From positions 1-64,000 of the forward strand of contig JAVBTR010000084.1 in assembly GCA_031556065.1 (NCBI GenBank): a stretch of DNA of 64,000 bases, given 5' to 3'. Shown here in pieces: positions 43,339-51,952 of the stretch. The stretch is from JAVBTR01 sp031556065. Lineage in GTDB: Bacteria; Bacillota; Clostridia; Christensenellales; Aristaeellaceae. The number at the start of each line of letters is the position of its first letter. Positions within the stretch are counted from its first letter, which is position 1. A program made the translations under genes and the position numbers. Under the pieces are notes generated by a model, which did no database searches, was not told the DNA's origin, and worked only from the letters and a program-made list of their open reading frames with translations.

Positions 43339-44976
43339 ATGAAAATCCTGTGGAAGATTCTGAAAACCCTTCTTATTCTGGCAATAATCGGCGGTTTGTG
43401 TTATTTGGGCTATACCTATTACTTAAGTCAAAAGGGCGAAGCAAAAGCCACTACGGCTTCTTACACCCAATCCCCAATTACCAAAGGGGATTTACAAAAA
43501 ACGGTGACAGGTACCGGTTCCCTCTCTATTTCGGAAAAGAAAAAGGTATCCTTGGATTTCGATGTGCAAATAGACGAAATGCTTGTACAGTCAGGTGAAG
43601 CTGTCAGCGTTGGTACGCCCCTGGCTACCGTTAACCAGGACGCCCTTTCAGATACCATTGACACCCTTACAACGGAAATTACCGATCTGGATAGCTCTAT
43701 GGCCAGCGCCGGGTCTTCTTACGCGGATACCGCCTATGTTAAATCTGCCGTGGCAGGCCGGGTAAAGGCCGTATACTGTGAAAAAGGCGATCAGACAAAA
43801 GAAGTGGTAGCAGCCCATGGGGGTTTGCTGCTTCTTTCTGTGGATGAAATGATGCAGGTTGCCATCGAAACCAGCGAACTGAAGGTAGGGGAGACAGTCA
43901 AGGTGCTGGAGGGCCGCTATACCTACACAGGCTCCGTAGAAAAGGTGGAAAACGGCAAGGCTATTATTACTTTTCCCGACACCCGTACCTTAATCGACGC
44001 AGAGGTAACCGTAACGGTAAACAGCGCTGAAGTAGGCAGCGGCAAGGCAGAGGTTCATTTGCCGTTCGTTTGTTCTACCACCGTGGAGGGGTATATTTCA
44101 ACGGTGTATCCATCCATCAATTCCCAGGTAGCCAAAAAGGGGAATATTCTCTACGTTACCAACATTCCGCAAACCGCGGAATACAAATCTCTTATTAAGC
44201 AGCGCAATGAAAAGCTGGCTATTTTAAACGCCGCCAAAAAGATTCAGTTAACGGGCGTTATTGAATCCCCGGTGGAGGGAATTGTCAATACCACTACAGA
44301 AGCTTCTTTAACAGCCATCACAGCCAAAACGGAGATCGCTTCGATCTACGTAGGCGGTAAAATGCAGATGACCATCAGCGTAGACGAGTTGGATATCTCT
44401 GGTGTCCGGTTGGAACAGGAAGTGCAAATTGCCATGGATTCCGTTCAGGATAAGACTTATGGCGGCACCGTGGCATACATTTCCCAGATTGGCACCTCGT
44501 CCAGCGGCGTCACCACTTACAGCGTTACTTTGGATGTTACCAGCGACACACTTTTGAAAATGGGCATGAATGGCACAGCCACCATTGTTGTGGATGAAGT
44601 GAAGGATGTGGTGCTAGTGCCTGTCAGCGCCTTGTATACCATGCGCAACAAGCAGTATGTATGGCTTTATTCACAAGAAGAAACGCAAAGCGGTACACCT
44701 GGGGTGATGACCTTTGTTGAAACAGGCTTCTCTAACGATAGCTATGCGGAAGTCAAATCCGGCCTAAATGTGGGAGATGTGGTGCTGGTTATGCGTACTG
44801 GTTCCGACAGCGCCACCAATAGCATGATGATGACTAATATGAACTTTGGCGCTGTAGGCGGCGGTGAAACCATGATAACCATGCCCGCAGGGGGCGATGG
44901 ACCAACCATGCGACAAAATAACAGTAACGGTGGCGGCAACGCCAACTGGGGCGGCGGCCAGCGTAATGGGAATTAA
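43339..44976 (+). CDS. MacA/YknX-like membrane-fusion adaptor
   Basis: A 545-residue extracytoplasmic adaptor for a MacB-type exporter. One N-terminal membrane helix (LLILAIIGGLCYLGYTYYL) is followed by a barrel-sandwich (lipoyl-like) domain split by a short hairpin, beta-barrel segments, and a second lipoyl-like block near residue 310. The last 60 residues are Met/Gly/Asn-rich (NSMMMTNMNFGAVGGG, NSNGGGNANWGGG), an unusual low-complexity tail. GGGAGGT precedes the ATG at 43339; the frame is open from 43300. The ATPase follows after 11 bases. Confidence 0.87.
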   Translation: MKILWKILKTLLILAIIGGLCYLGYTYYLSQKGEAKATTASYTQSPITKGDLQKTVTGTGSLSISEKKKVSLDFDVQIDEMLVQSGEAVSVGTPLATVNQDALSDTIDTLTTEITDLDSSMASAGSSYADTAYVKSAVAGRVKAVYCEKGDQTKEVVAAHGGLLLLSVDEMMQVAIETSELKVGETVKVLEGRYTYTGSVEKVENGKAIITFPDTRTLIDAEVTVTVNSAEVGSGKAEVHLPFVCSTTVEGYISTVYPSINSQVAKKGNILYVTNIPQTAEYKSLIKQRNEKLAILNAAKKIQLTGVIESPVEGIVNTTTEASLTAITAKTEIASIYVGGKMQMTISVDELDISGVRLEQEVQIAMDSVQDKTYGGTVAYISQIGTSSSGVTTYSVTLDVTSDTLLKMGMNGTATIVVDEVKDVVLVPVSALYTMRNKQYVWLYSQEETQSGTPGVMTFVETGFSNDSYAEVKSGLNVGDVVLVMRTGSDSATNSMMMTNMNFGAVGGGETMITMPAGGDGPTMRQNNSNGGGNANWGGGQRNGN

Positions 44977-44987
44977 GGAGGCACGCC

Positions 44988-45725
44988 ATGAGTGAAGTTA
45001 TGATTCATATGGAAGACGTGGTCAAGCGCTACGTTATGGGCGATGAAGAAATTTACGCCCTGGGCGGGGTTTCTATCGATATTTTAAAAGGGGAATACAT
45101 CGCCATTATCGGCCCTTCTGGCAGCGGCAAATCCACACTGATGAATATTATCGGTTGCTTGGATACAGCGGATTCAGGTGCCTACATTTTAGACGGCAAG
45201 CCTATTGAAAAATACTCTAACAGGCAGTTAGCTCGGGTGCGCAACAAGCATATCGGTTTTATTTTTCAAGGCTTTAATCTTTTAAGTAAATTAACCGCCT
45301 ACGAAAACGTAGAGCTGCCGCTGATTTACCAAAACATATCCGCAGGAGAAAGAAAAAAGCGGGTAAAGCAAGCCCTTGAGCAGGTAGGCCTTAAAGACCG
45401 TATGAAGCACCGCCCCACACAGCTTTCCGGCGGCCAGCAGCAGCGCGCGGCCATCGCAAGGGCATTGGCAACCAACCCCTCCCTGATTCTGGCCGATGAA
45501 CCCACCGGCAACCTGGATAAAAAGACAGGCAAAGAAATTATGGCCCTAATGCACGAACTGCACCAAAAAGGCAACACCATTGTGCTCATTACCCATGATC
45601 CAACCGTGGCAAAAATGGCCCAACGGGTTATCCATATTGAAGATGGGAGAATCACCCATAATGCAGAGGAGGATGACCATGCTGTGGCAGTCGCTGAAGA
45701 TGGCGCTCAAGGCCATATCGGGTAA
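44988..45725 (+). CDS. MacB-type ABC exporter ATPase
   Basis: A 245-residue ATPase of the LolD/MacB/YknY group, which drives export of peptides, lipids or macrolides by a mechanotransmission cycle. Walker A GPSGSGKSTLMNI near residue 43, Q-loop IGFIFQGFNLL, signature LSGGQQQRAAIARAL, Walker B LILADEPTGNLD, and H-loop VLITHD. A C-terminal acidic tail of about 25 residues is encoded over the start of the permease gene (47-base overlap). Confidence 0.94.
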   Translation: MSEVMIHMEDVVKRYVMGDEEIYALGGVSIDILKGEYIAIIGPSGSGKSTLMNIIGCLDTADSGAYILDGKPIEKYSNRQLARVRNKHIGFIFQGFNLLSKLTAYENVELPLIYQNISAGERKKRVKQALEQVGLKDRMKHRPTQLSGGQQQRAAIARALATNPSLILADEPTGNLDKKTGKEIMALMHELHQKGNTIVLITHDPTVAKMAQRVIHIEDGRITHNAEEDDHAVAVAEDGAQGHIG

Positions 45726-46866
45726 TAAAATGCGCTCTCTTTTAACCATTTTAGGCGTGGTGATCGGCGTGGTAGCCATTGTGGTATTGGTGGCCATTGC
45801 TCAGGGCGCCAATGCCTCCGTGGTATCCAGCATCGAAGGTATGGGCACCAATATGCTAAGTGTCTCTATCCGTTCCCGCCGGGCCAACCCGGTGACCTAC
45901 GATGGGCTTAACGAATTGGCCCTGGATGAAAGCATTGCCTATCTGGCGCCTTATATCAGCGTATCCGGCACTGTTAAGGCCGGCTCCATCACTTACGACG
46001 AGGGCACCATTCAAGGCACCGCTCCCGGCTGCGAAGAAATCCGCAATTGGAAAATGGCCCAAGGCCGCTTTTTAAAAATGCCGGATTTGGATAACCGTTC
46101 TTTCGTTGCGGTGCTGGGCAATGAAGCTGCGGAAGAAATGTACGGCACAAACGATGTGGTGGATGCCACGTTCTCTATTAATGGCTATACTTTTACGGTG
46201 GTAGGGGTGCTTTCGGAAATCGGCTCGTCTGTTGCCGGTTCCCAAGACAACATGATCATTATTCCCTTCACCTTGGCCCAAAGGCTCTATGGCAGTCAGC
46301 GCGGCATTACCAGCTTTTATGTATCCGCCAATTCCTCCGCCGAAATCACCTATGCTCAGGCAGCGGTAGAAAAATATCTGGATAAGGTCTTTGGTAACAC
46401 CGCCACTACTACCAACAAGCAATACAGCATCTACAACCAATCGGATATGCTATCGGCTTTAAATGAAACCACTCAAACATTAACCTTGATGTTAGGCGGT
46501 ATCGCAGCCATATCGCTGTTGGTTGGGGGCATTGGTATTATGAATATCATGCTGGTTTCCGTTTCCGAACGCACACGGGAAATCGGCATCCGCAAGGCCA
46601 TTGGTGCGGCCAGGTCCAACATTCTTTCTCAATTTCTCATTGAGTCCCTGGTAGTAAGCTTGATGGGCGGCCTTATTGGTCTTGGAATCGCTTTCGGAGC
46701 TCTTTATTTTATGGAGCCAATTCTCTCCATGACCTTAAGCGTTTCGCCTACTATCGCTATGCTGGCAATTGGCTTTTCTGTTTTCATCGGGGTAGTTTTC
46801 GGCCTTTATCCGGCCAACAAAGCATCCAAGCTTAAGCCCATCGACGCCCTTCATTACGAAGGCTAA
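45679..46866 (+). CDS. MacB-type ABC exporter permease
   Basis: A 395-residue permease: N-terminal helix after LKAISGNKMRSLLTILGVVIG, a large extracytoplasmic MacB core domain (about residues 50-270), then three C-terminal helices with the FtsX signature (GGIGIMNIMLVSVSERTREIGIRKA). Substrate unknown. The frame opens at 45580, but GAGGAGG sits 6 bases before the ATG at 45679, which begins MLWQSLKMALK. The start lies inside the ATPase gene, so translation is coupled. Confidence 0.92.
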   Translation: MLWQSLKMALKAISGNKMRSLLTILGVVIGVVAIVVLVAIAQGANASVVSSIEGMGTNMLSVSIRSRRANPVTYDGLNELALDESIAYLAPYISVSGTVKAGSITYDEGTIQGTAPGCEEIRNWKMAQGRFLKMPDLDNRSFVAVLGNEAAEEMYGTNDVVDATFSINGYTFTVVGVLSEIGSSVAGSQDNMIIIPFTLAQRLYGSQRGITSFYVSANSSAEITYAQAAVEKYLDKVFGNTATTTNKQYSIYNQSDMLSALNETTQTLTLMLGGIAAISLLVGGIGIMNIMLVSVSERTREIGIRKAIGAARSNILSQFLIESLVVSLMGGLIGLGIAFGALYFMEPILSMTLSVSPTIAMLAIGFSVFIGVVFGLYPANKASKLKPIDALHYEG

Positions 46867-46870
46867 AACT

Positions 46871-46900
46871 GCATATTAATGAAACAGGCTGCGCATACTT
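46871..46900 (+). promoter_or_regulatory. SigmaG-like forespore promoter of gpr
   Basis: GCATA (46871-46875), 18 bases, then CATACTT (46894-46900) fits the Bacillus SigmaG pattern GNATR-N18-CATNNTA with one mismatch at the last base. Transcription would start near 46907. GPR is a SigmaF/SigmaG gene in Bacillus, so the site is expected biologically. Confidence 0.5.
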
Positions 46901-46948
46901 TATCAAGAATCCATTCGTTGTTAAGGAGAAAAGATAAAGTATGCGCAG
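46889..46948 (+). repeat. perfect 16-bp inverted repeat around the gpr ribosome site and start codon
   Basis: CTGCGCATACTTTATC (46889-46904) is exactly complementary to GATAAAGTATGCGCAG (46933-46948). The right arm contains the gpr ATG (46941). The 28-base spacer holds the ribosome site TAAGGAG. The left arm overlaps the SigmaG-like -10 box. Confidence 0.9.
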
Positions 46949-47873
46949 TGTTCGTACAGATTTGGCAATGGAAGCAGCGGACCGCTATTCTCAAAATATG
47001 AACGGCCTTCGGATCGAAAACATTTCTTTTCAGCATCTAAGCCAGACCGTTGTCCATATTGATACGGACGACGCGGCGCAAAAACTTAGCAAAACCAAGG
47101 GCACATTTATAACGATCTGTGCTAACGATCTGCCCAGCGCCGGACCGGAACTAAGGCAGGAAATTGCTCAACATGTGGGGGATTCATTGACGCAGCTTCT
47201 GCCGGCGGATGGGGAAGTGCTGGTAATCGGCCTTGGCAACCGCCATGTAACAGCCGATGCCTTAGGCGCCCAGGTGGTAGATTATACCCTTGTAACCCGC
47301 CACATGCGTTCCAATATCACCAGCGAACTGCAATCCCGCCTAAGAAGTGTTTGCGCTGTAGCGCCGGGGGTGTTGGGCGTAACAGGGATGGAAACAGCGG
47401 AAATGGTCAAGGGCATTGTGGAAAGAATTCAACCCTGTGCCGTGATCGCCATCGATGCTTTGGCCGCCCTGGATTCCAACCGGATTGGCACCACTGTGCA
47501 GATTACCGATACGGGCATTAACCCGGGAAGCGGGGTTGGGAATCATCGGCGAGGGCTTACGGTGGATACATTAGGCGTCCCTGTTATTGCCATTGGGGTA
47601 CCGATGGTAGTCTACGCTTCTACCATCGCAAGAGATGCCCTAGCCATTTTGGTCAATGATTTAAAAATGAAAAGTGATGAATCTGATGAAAGTGAAAAAG
47701 CATTGGATGCGCTGATCGAGCATATCTCCCAAGGTCCCTTAGGGGAACTGGTGGTGACCCCAAGGGAAATCGATAACATGGTGAAAAACTTGGCCCAAAC
47801 CCTGGCCATGGGTATTAATTTTGCCCTCCAGCCAAAGCTAAGCAAAGAGGAAATCCCCATCCTTATGAATTAA
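46941..47873 (+). CDS. gpr: spore germination protease GPR
   Basis: Cleaves small acid-soluble spore proteins during germination, supplying amino acids and freeing DNA. It is made as a zymogen in the forespore. Length 310. VRTDLAMEAADRY at the N-terminus is typical of the propeptide region, followed by VLVIGLGNRHVTADALGAQVV and DALAALDSNRIGTTVQITDTGINPGSGVGN, strongly conserved family blocks. spoIIP follows, as in Bacillus and Clostridium. The initiation region lies inside the 16-bp inverted repeat. Confidence 0.95.
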   Translation: MRSVRTDLAMEAADRYSQNMNGLRIENISFQHLSQTVVHIDTDDAAQKLSKTKGTFITICANDLPSAGPELRQEIAQHVGDSLTQLLPADGEVLVIGLGNRHVTADALGAQVVDYTLVTRHMRSNITSELQSRLRSVCAVAPGVLGVTGMETAEMVKGIVERIQPCAVIAIDALAALDSNRIGTTVQITDTGINPGSGVGNHRRGLTVDTLGVPVIAIGVPMVVYASTIARDALAILVNDLKMKSDESDESEKALDALIEHISQGPLGELVVTPREIDNMVKNLAQTLAMGINFALQPKLSKEEIPILMN

Positions 47874-47926
47874 TAGCCCTTCAATTGCATAGATTACACC
47901 ATTCCGTGATAAAGGGGTTATCTGAT

Positions 47927-48838
47927 ATGCGAATGAAGGTTTATACCCTAAAGCAGGTGGTGGTTTTCTTTACAGCCGTGATTTGCGCGTTTAGCGCGGG
48001 TGCTGTATGGCTGGACAGGCTGTTTTATTTAACTGAAACTGAAATCGCCGTTGCAGCCTCTTCCGACAATGTATTTTCCATGGAAGCCGTTAAGGAAGAA
48101 CCGGATTATAGCCCGGAGGCCACCCAGGAGGCGGTTAGTCTCGAACTTAAAATTGAAGTGGTCAAGCCAAGCGCACCACCTGTTGCCTCGAAAAAAATAC
48201 TCATTTACCATACCCATACCTACGAGGCGTTCGAGCCTTCCGAATTATATCCTTATACTACCCCAAACAAATGGCGTACCAGTGACAATAACTATAACAT
48301 CGTCCGTGTGGGAAAAGAATTATCTCAAATGCTGACAGCACTTGGATATGAAGTCACACACGATACAGATGCCTATGAACCGCCCAATCTATCCACTTCC
48401 TATACCCGTTCTTTAAAAATGCTTGAAAAGCGTACAAAAGATGGGGAAGCTTACGACCTGTATATCGATCTTCACCGGGATGCTTATGTGGAATCCATGA
48501 AAAACAACAACACTGTCAACATCGCTGGAGCCAATGTAGCCAAGTTAATGATGCTCATTGGCAAGGGCAGCGGCCAGAGCTTTACAGAAAAGCCCGATTG
48601 GGAAAAAAATTACGCTATTGCTCAGGCATTGACCGACAATTTAAACGCCCAAGCCGATGGCTTATGCAGGCGGATTAGCCTTAAAACCGGGCGTTTTAAC
48701 CAGCATATTGCGCCTCATTGTGTGTTGATCGAGGTAGGAAATAATAAAAATACAATGGATGAAGTTTTGGCTTCCTTGCCATATTTAGCCGAAGCCATAC
48801 ACAATGTACTTGAAAATTTGCCCGAATCGGCTGTATAA
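47927..48838 (+). CDS. spoIIP: stage II sporulation protein P, N-acetylmuramoyl-L-alanine amidase
   Basis: Part of the DMP machine that degrades septal peptidoglycan during engulfment. One N-terminal membrane helix (LKQVVVFFTAVICAFSAGAVWL), a linker, then the amidase: ILIYHTHTYEAFEP (metal His pair), YDLYIDLHRDAY, NIAGANVAKLMMLIGKG, and final VLIEVGNNKNTMDEV with the catalytic Glu. The frame opens at 47885; I place the start at 47927 after AAAGGGG. Length 303. The SigmaA promoter of murI overlaps its stop codon. Confidence 0.92.
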   Translation: MRMKVYTLKQVVVFFTAVICAFSAGAVWLDRLFYLTETEIAVAASSDNVFSMEAVKEEPDYSPEATQEAVSLELKIEVVKPSAPPVASKKILIYHTHTYEAFEPSELYPYTTPNKWRTSDNNYNIVRVGKELSQMLTALGYEVTHDTDAYEPPNLSTSYTRSLKMLEKRTKDGEAYDLYIDLHRDAYVESMKNNNTVNIAGANVAKLMMLIGKGSGQSFTEKPDWEKNYAIAQALTDNLNAQADGLCRRISLKTGRFNQHIAPHCVLIEVGNNKNTMDEVLASLPYLAEAIHNVLENLPESAV

Positions 48839-48839
48839 T
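48810..48839 (+). promoter_or_regulatory. SigmaA promoter of murI
   Basis: TTGAAA (48810-48815) and TATAAT (48834-48839) are 18 bases apart. The -10 box covers the spoIIP stop codon and lies 32 bases before murI. Confidence 0.65.
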
Positions 48840-48871
48840 GAAGGAAATACAAGTTCGCTTCGGAGGGGATT

Positions 48872-49627
48872 ATGGATACGATCGGGTTTTACGATAGTGG
48901 CGTTGGAGGCATCAGCGTTTTAAGGGAAGCACTGAAAATGCTGCCTAATGAGCATTATGTATTCTATGGCGATACAAAAAACGCGCCCTACGGAACAAAA
49001 ACCCAGGAACAGATTCAGCAATTCGCTTTTGAAGCAGTGGAGCTGCTTATTTCAAAGAACGCCAAAGCCATTGTTATCGCCTGCAATACCGCGACAAGCG
49101 CCGCTGCGGCTATACTCAGAAGCCGTTACACTTTACCCATTATCGGCATGGAACCGGCCTTGAAGCCTGCCCATGAACTGCGTCGGGAGGGCCAGATTCT
49201 GGTCATGGCCACGCCCTTGACTTTGCATTTGCCTAAATTCAAAACCCTTATGGGCCAATATGGGGACAATGCAGTGCCAGTGCCCTGCAAGGGTTTAATG
49301 GAATTTGTTGAAAAAGGCATAACCCATGGGCAAGAGGTGGAGGAATTTATACTTTCCCTTATCGGCCCTTATTTAAATAAACCTGTAGATGCAGTGGTGC
49401 TTGGCTGCACCCATTATGTATTTTTAAAAAAGCTCATACAAAGTCTTTTACCCGCTGGTACCCACGTGGTTGATGGCAATTTGGGCACGGTAAAACAGCT
49501 TGAACGAAGATTACGGGAAATAAACGCTTTAGCACCCAAAGAACAAAAGGGCTCTGTTGAATTATTCATTTCCGGCGACGAGACCAAAACAAGGCCCATT
49601 ATAGCGGAGCTCTTGTGTGATTTTTAA
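48872..49627 (+). CDS. murI: glutamate racemase
   Basis: Makes D-glutamate for peptidoglycan. FYDSGVGGISVLREA at the N-terminus, first catalytic Cys in IVIACNTATSAAA (near residue 71), second in VVLGCTHYVFL (near 180), and YGDTKNAPYGTK. Length 251, typical. TCGGAGGGG precedes the ATG. Confidence 0.95.
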   Translation: MDTIGFYDSGVGGISVLREALKMLPNEHYVFYGDTKNAPYGTKTQEQIQQFAFEAVELLISKNAKAIVIACNTATSAAAAILRSRYTLPIIGMEPALKPAHELRREGQILVMATPLTLHLPKFKTLMGQYGDNAVPVPCKGLMEFVEKGITHGQEVEEFILSLIGPYLNKPVDAVVLGCTHYVFLKKLIQSLLPAGTHVVDGNLGTVKQLERRLREINALAPKEQKGSVELFISGDETKTRPIIAELLCDF

Positions 49628-49674
49628 GAAATTGAGAATATTTACATAGAAGGCTTTTCTTTTTAAGGGTTTTC

Positions 49675-49683
49675 TGTTAAAAT
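49675..49683 (+). promoter_or_regulatory. extended -10 promoter of the EF-G-like gene
   Basis: TGTTAAAAT combines a TGn extension with TAAAAT (49678-49683). The -35 region (TTTTCT at 49655-49660, 17 bases away) is weak. The expected leader is about 80 bases long. Confidence 0.5.
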
Positions 49684-49721
49684 GTAAAACAGCGTTAAGA
49701 GACGTGCAAAGCATGCATATT

Positions 49722-49740
49722 CACCCATAAGGAATGGGTG
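49722..49740 (+). promoter_or_regulatory. leader hairpin upstream of the EF-G-like gene
   Basis: CACCCAT (49722-49728) pairs with ATGGGTG (49734-49740) around AAGGA. It ends 15 bases before the AGGAGG ribosome site and has no U tract, so it is more likely an mRNA stability or translational element than a terminator. Confidence 0.45.
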
Positions 49741-49770
49741 TATCAATTTTATATTTAGGAGGAATCGGTA

Positions 49771-51852
49771 ATGGCAGATATTTTAACAAAGGACATCCGA
49801 AATGTTGCCCTCATGGGACATGGCAGCGAGGGCAAAACGACCTTTGCGGAAGCAATGCTCTTCGCTGCCGGCGCTCTGGATCGTCAAGGCCGTGTAGAGG
49901 ACGGCACCACCGTAACCGACTATGAACAGGAAGAAATCAAACGTGGCATTTCCATCAGTGCAGCTCTTGCACCCGCCGAATGGAACGGCAAAATGATCAA
50001 CATGATCGATATCCCCGGATATTTCGATTTTATTGGCGAGGCCATGGGTCCTCTGCGTGTAGTTGAAACCGCAATTATTATTGTAGGCGCTGTCGGCGGC
50101 ATGGCTGTTGGCACCGAAAAAGCCTGGAAGTACGCGGTGAACAATAAAGTAGGACGTATGTTCGTTGTGAACCAAATGGACCGTGATCACGCGAACTTCA
50201 ATAAAGTAGTAACGCAGCTGCGGGATGCCTATGGCAACTGCGTGGTACCTATGCTGCTTCCTATCGGCGAAGGCCCCGCTTTCAAGGGCGTTGTAAACGT
50301 TTTAGAAGGCAAGGCCTACGAGGGCAGTGGCAAAAACTTAAAAGAAATCCCCGTCCCTGCAGATATGGCGGATGCCATTAAAGAAGCGTTGGAGGAATTA
50401 ACTGAAGCTTCTGCTGCTGCCGACGACGAACTGATGATGAAATACTTAGATGAAGGCGAACTGTCCCACGATGAAATTCTGGTGGGCTTCCGCGCCGGTA
50501 TGAAGGATGGCAGCATTGTTCCCGTCTGCGCTTGCTCCGCTTTAACAGGCGTTGGCATTGCCAAAATGATGGACTTGGCTGCCAAATACCTGCCCTCTCC
50601 CAATGGCCGCAAGTACGAAGGCATCAATCCCAAGAACGACGAACCCATTTCCCGGGATTGCAGCGATGAAGACCCCTTCTCTGCTTTCGTGTTCAAAACC
50701 ATTGCCGACCCCTTCGTAGGCAAGTTGTCCTTGTTTAAGGTTTGCTCCGGCCAGATTACCACCAGCACCAACCTTTATAACGCCAATGCGGAAAAGGCCG
50801 AAAAGGCTGCCGGTATCTACGTTATGCGAGGCAAGAAGCAGATCAATAAAACCTCCCTGCACGCAGGGGACCTAGGCGCTCTTTCCAAGCTCCAGTTTAC
50901 CGCCACCGGCGATACCCTTTGTGATCAAGCAAAGCCCATTCGTTATCCCGGCCTCACATTCCCCATTCCCTGCATGTCCAAGGCAGTATTCGCCGCTAAG
51001 CAGGGCGAAGAAGATAAGGTGTTCTCTGGCCTTGCCCGTTTACAGGAAGAAGATCCTTCCATCAAGATCGAAAAGAACGTGGAAACCACCGAAACTCTGA
51101 TCAACGGCCAGGGCGAACTGCATCTGGATGTGATCCGCAATAAGCTGGCCACCAAATTCGGTGCCAATGCCAACCTGCAGGATCCTAAAATTCCTTACCG
51201 TGAAAGCATCCGCAAGACCGTCAAAGCCCAAGGCCGGCATAAGAAGCAATCCGGTGGCCATGGCCAGTTTGGCGATGTGTGGATCGAATTCTCGCCCATT
51301 ACCGACGGCAGCACCGATTTCGAATTTGTAGACGCGGTAGTTGGTGGCGTGGTGCCCCGGAACTTTATTCCTTCCGTAGAAAAGGGCTTGCGTGAAAACC
51401 TGCCCCGTGGCGTACTGGCAGGCTACCCCATGGTAGGCCTCCGCGCCAAACTGTACGATGGCTCCTACCATGCGGTAGACTCTTCTGAAATGGCTTTCAA
51501 AACCGCTGCCCGCATTGCTTACAAAAAGGGCTGTCTAGAAGCTTCTCCGGTTCTCTTAGAGCCCATCATGCACGTCGAAGTTACCGTACCGGATGAATAC
51601 ATGGGCGATATCATGGGCGATATGAACAAGCGGCGTGGCCGCATCATGGGTATGAATCAGGTGGATGGTATGCAACTGGTGGTAGCTGAAGCCCCATTGT
51701 CCGAAATGTTCAAGTATGCTACCGATCTTCGTTCCATGACCCAGGCAAGAGGCTCCTTCATTATGAATTTCGAACGTTATGAAGAAGTTCCCGCCGCCTC
51801 TGCACAAAAAATTATCGATAGTGCGAAGCGCGAGGAAGAAGAAGAAGAATAA
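49771..51852 (+). CDS. EF-G paralog (translation GTPase-like, EF-G2 type)
   Basis: A 693-residue protein with the EF-G domain order: GTPase domain with P-loop GHGSEGKTTF (near residue 17), beta barrel, and C-terminal domains IV-V (GRIMGMNQVDGMQLVVAEAP near 635). The GTPase motifs differ from canonical EF-G: switch II reads DIPGYFDF where EF-G has DTPGH, and the guanine motif is NQMD rather than NKxD. It is probably not the main elongation factor; no rpsL-rpsG-tuf context is seen. A role in ribosome recycling, stress or quality control is possible. It ends in an acidic tail (REEEEEE). Confidence 0.85.
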   Translation: MADILTKDIRNVALMGHGSEGKTTFAEAMLFAAGALDRQGRVEDGTTVTDYEQEEIKRGISISAALAPAEWNGKMINMIDIPGYFDFIGEAMGPLRVVETAIIIVGAVGGMAVGTEKAWKYAVNNKVGRMFVVNQMDRDHANFNKVVTQLRDAYGNCVVPMLLPIGEGPAFKGVVNVLEGKAYEGSGKNLKEIPVPADMADAIKEALEELTEASAAADDELMMKYLDEGELSHDEILVGFRAGMKDGSIVPVCACSALTGVGIAKMMDLAAKYLPSPNGRKYEGINPKNDEPISRDCSDEDPFSAFVFKTIADPFVGKLSLFKVCSGQITTSTNLYNANAEKAEKAAGIYVMRGKKQINKTSLHAGDLGALSKLQFTATGDTLCDQAKPIRYPGLTFPIPCMSKAVFAAKQGEEDKVFSGLARLQEEDPSIKIEKNVETTETLINGQGELHLDVIRNKLATKFGANANLQDPKIPYRESIRKTVKAQGRHKKQSGGHGQFGDVWIEFSPITDGSTDFEFVDAVVGGVVPRNFIPSVEKGLRENLPRGVLAGYPMVGLRAKLYDGSYHAVDSSEMAFKTAARIAYKKGCLEASPVLLEPIMHVEVTVPDEYMGDIMGDMNKRRGRIMGMNQVDGMQLVVAEAPLSEMFKYATDLRSMTQARGSFIMNFERYEEVPAASAQKIIDSAKREEEEEE

Positions 51853-51872
51853 TCTTGGACTGGCGAAAAAGG

Positions 51873-51899
51873 CTCTCTGGGCAACTGGGGAGTTTTTTT
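51873..51899 (+). terminator. intrinsic terminator after the EF-G-like gene
   Basis: CTCTCT pairs with GGGGAG (six pairs, two G-T) and is followed by a run of seven T. Confidence 0.55.
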
Positions 51900-51900
51900 C

Positions 51901-51929
51901 TTGCCTTCATTTGCGCCTCATGGTAAAAT
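51901..51929 (+). promoter_or_regulatory. SigmaA promoter of the 1-phosphofructokinase-type gene
   Basis: TTGCCT (51901-51906) and TAAAAT (51924-51929) are 17 bases apart, with TGG extending the -10. It begins directly behind the EF-G terminator. Confidence 0.65.
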
Positions 51930-51952
51930 AGAAAAAGCGTAGGAGGTGCCTT

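Noticed and set aside
47865..47895. SigmaE-like promoter before spoIIP (CATAGATT at 47888)
   Set aside because: The -10 is tolerable, but I found no acceptable -35 at the right distance.
49771..51852. TetM-like ribosomal protection protein
   Set aside because: The whole-length pattern and DIPGY motif fit EF-G2-type paralogs; no mobile context or TetM-type C-terminus recognised.
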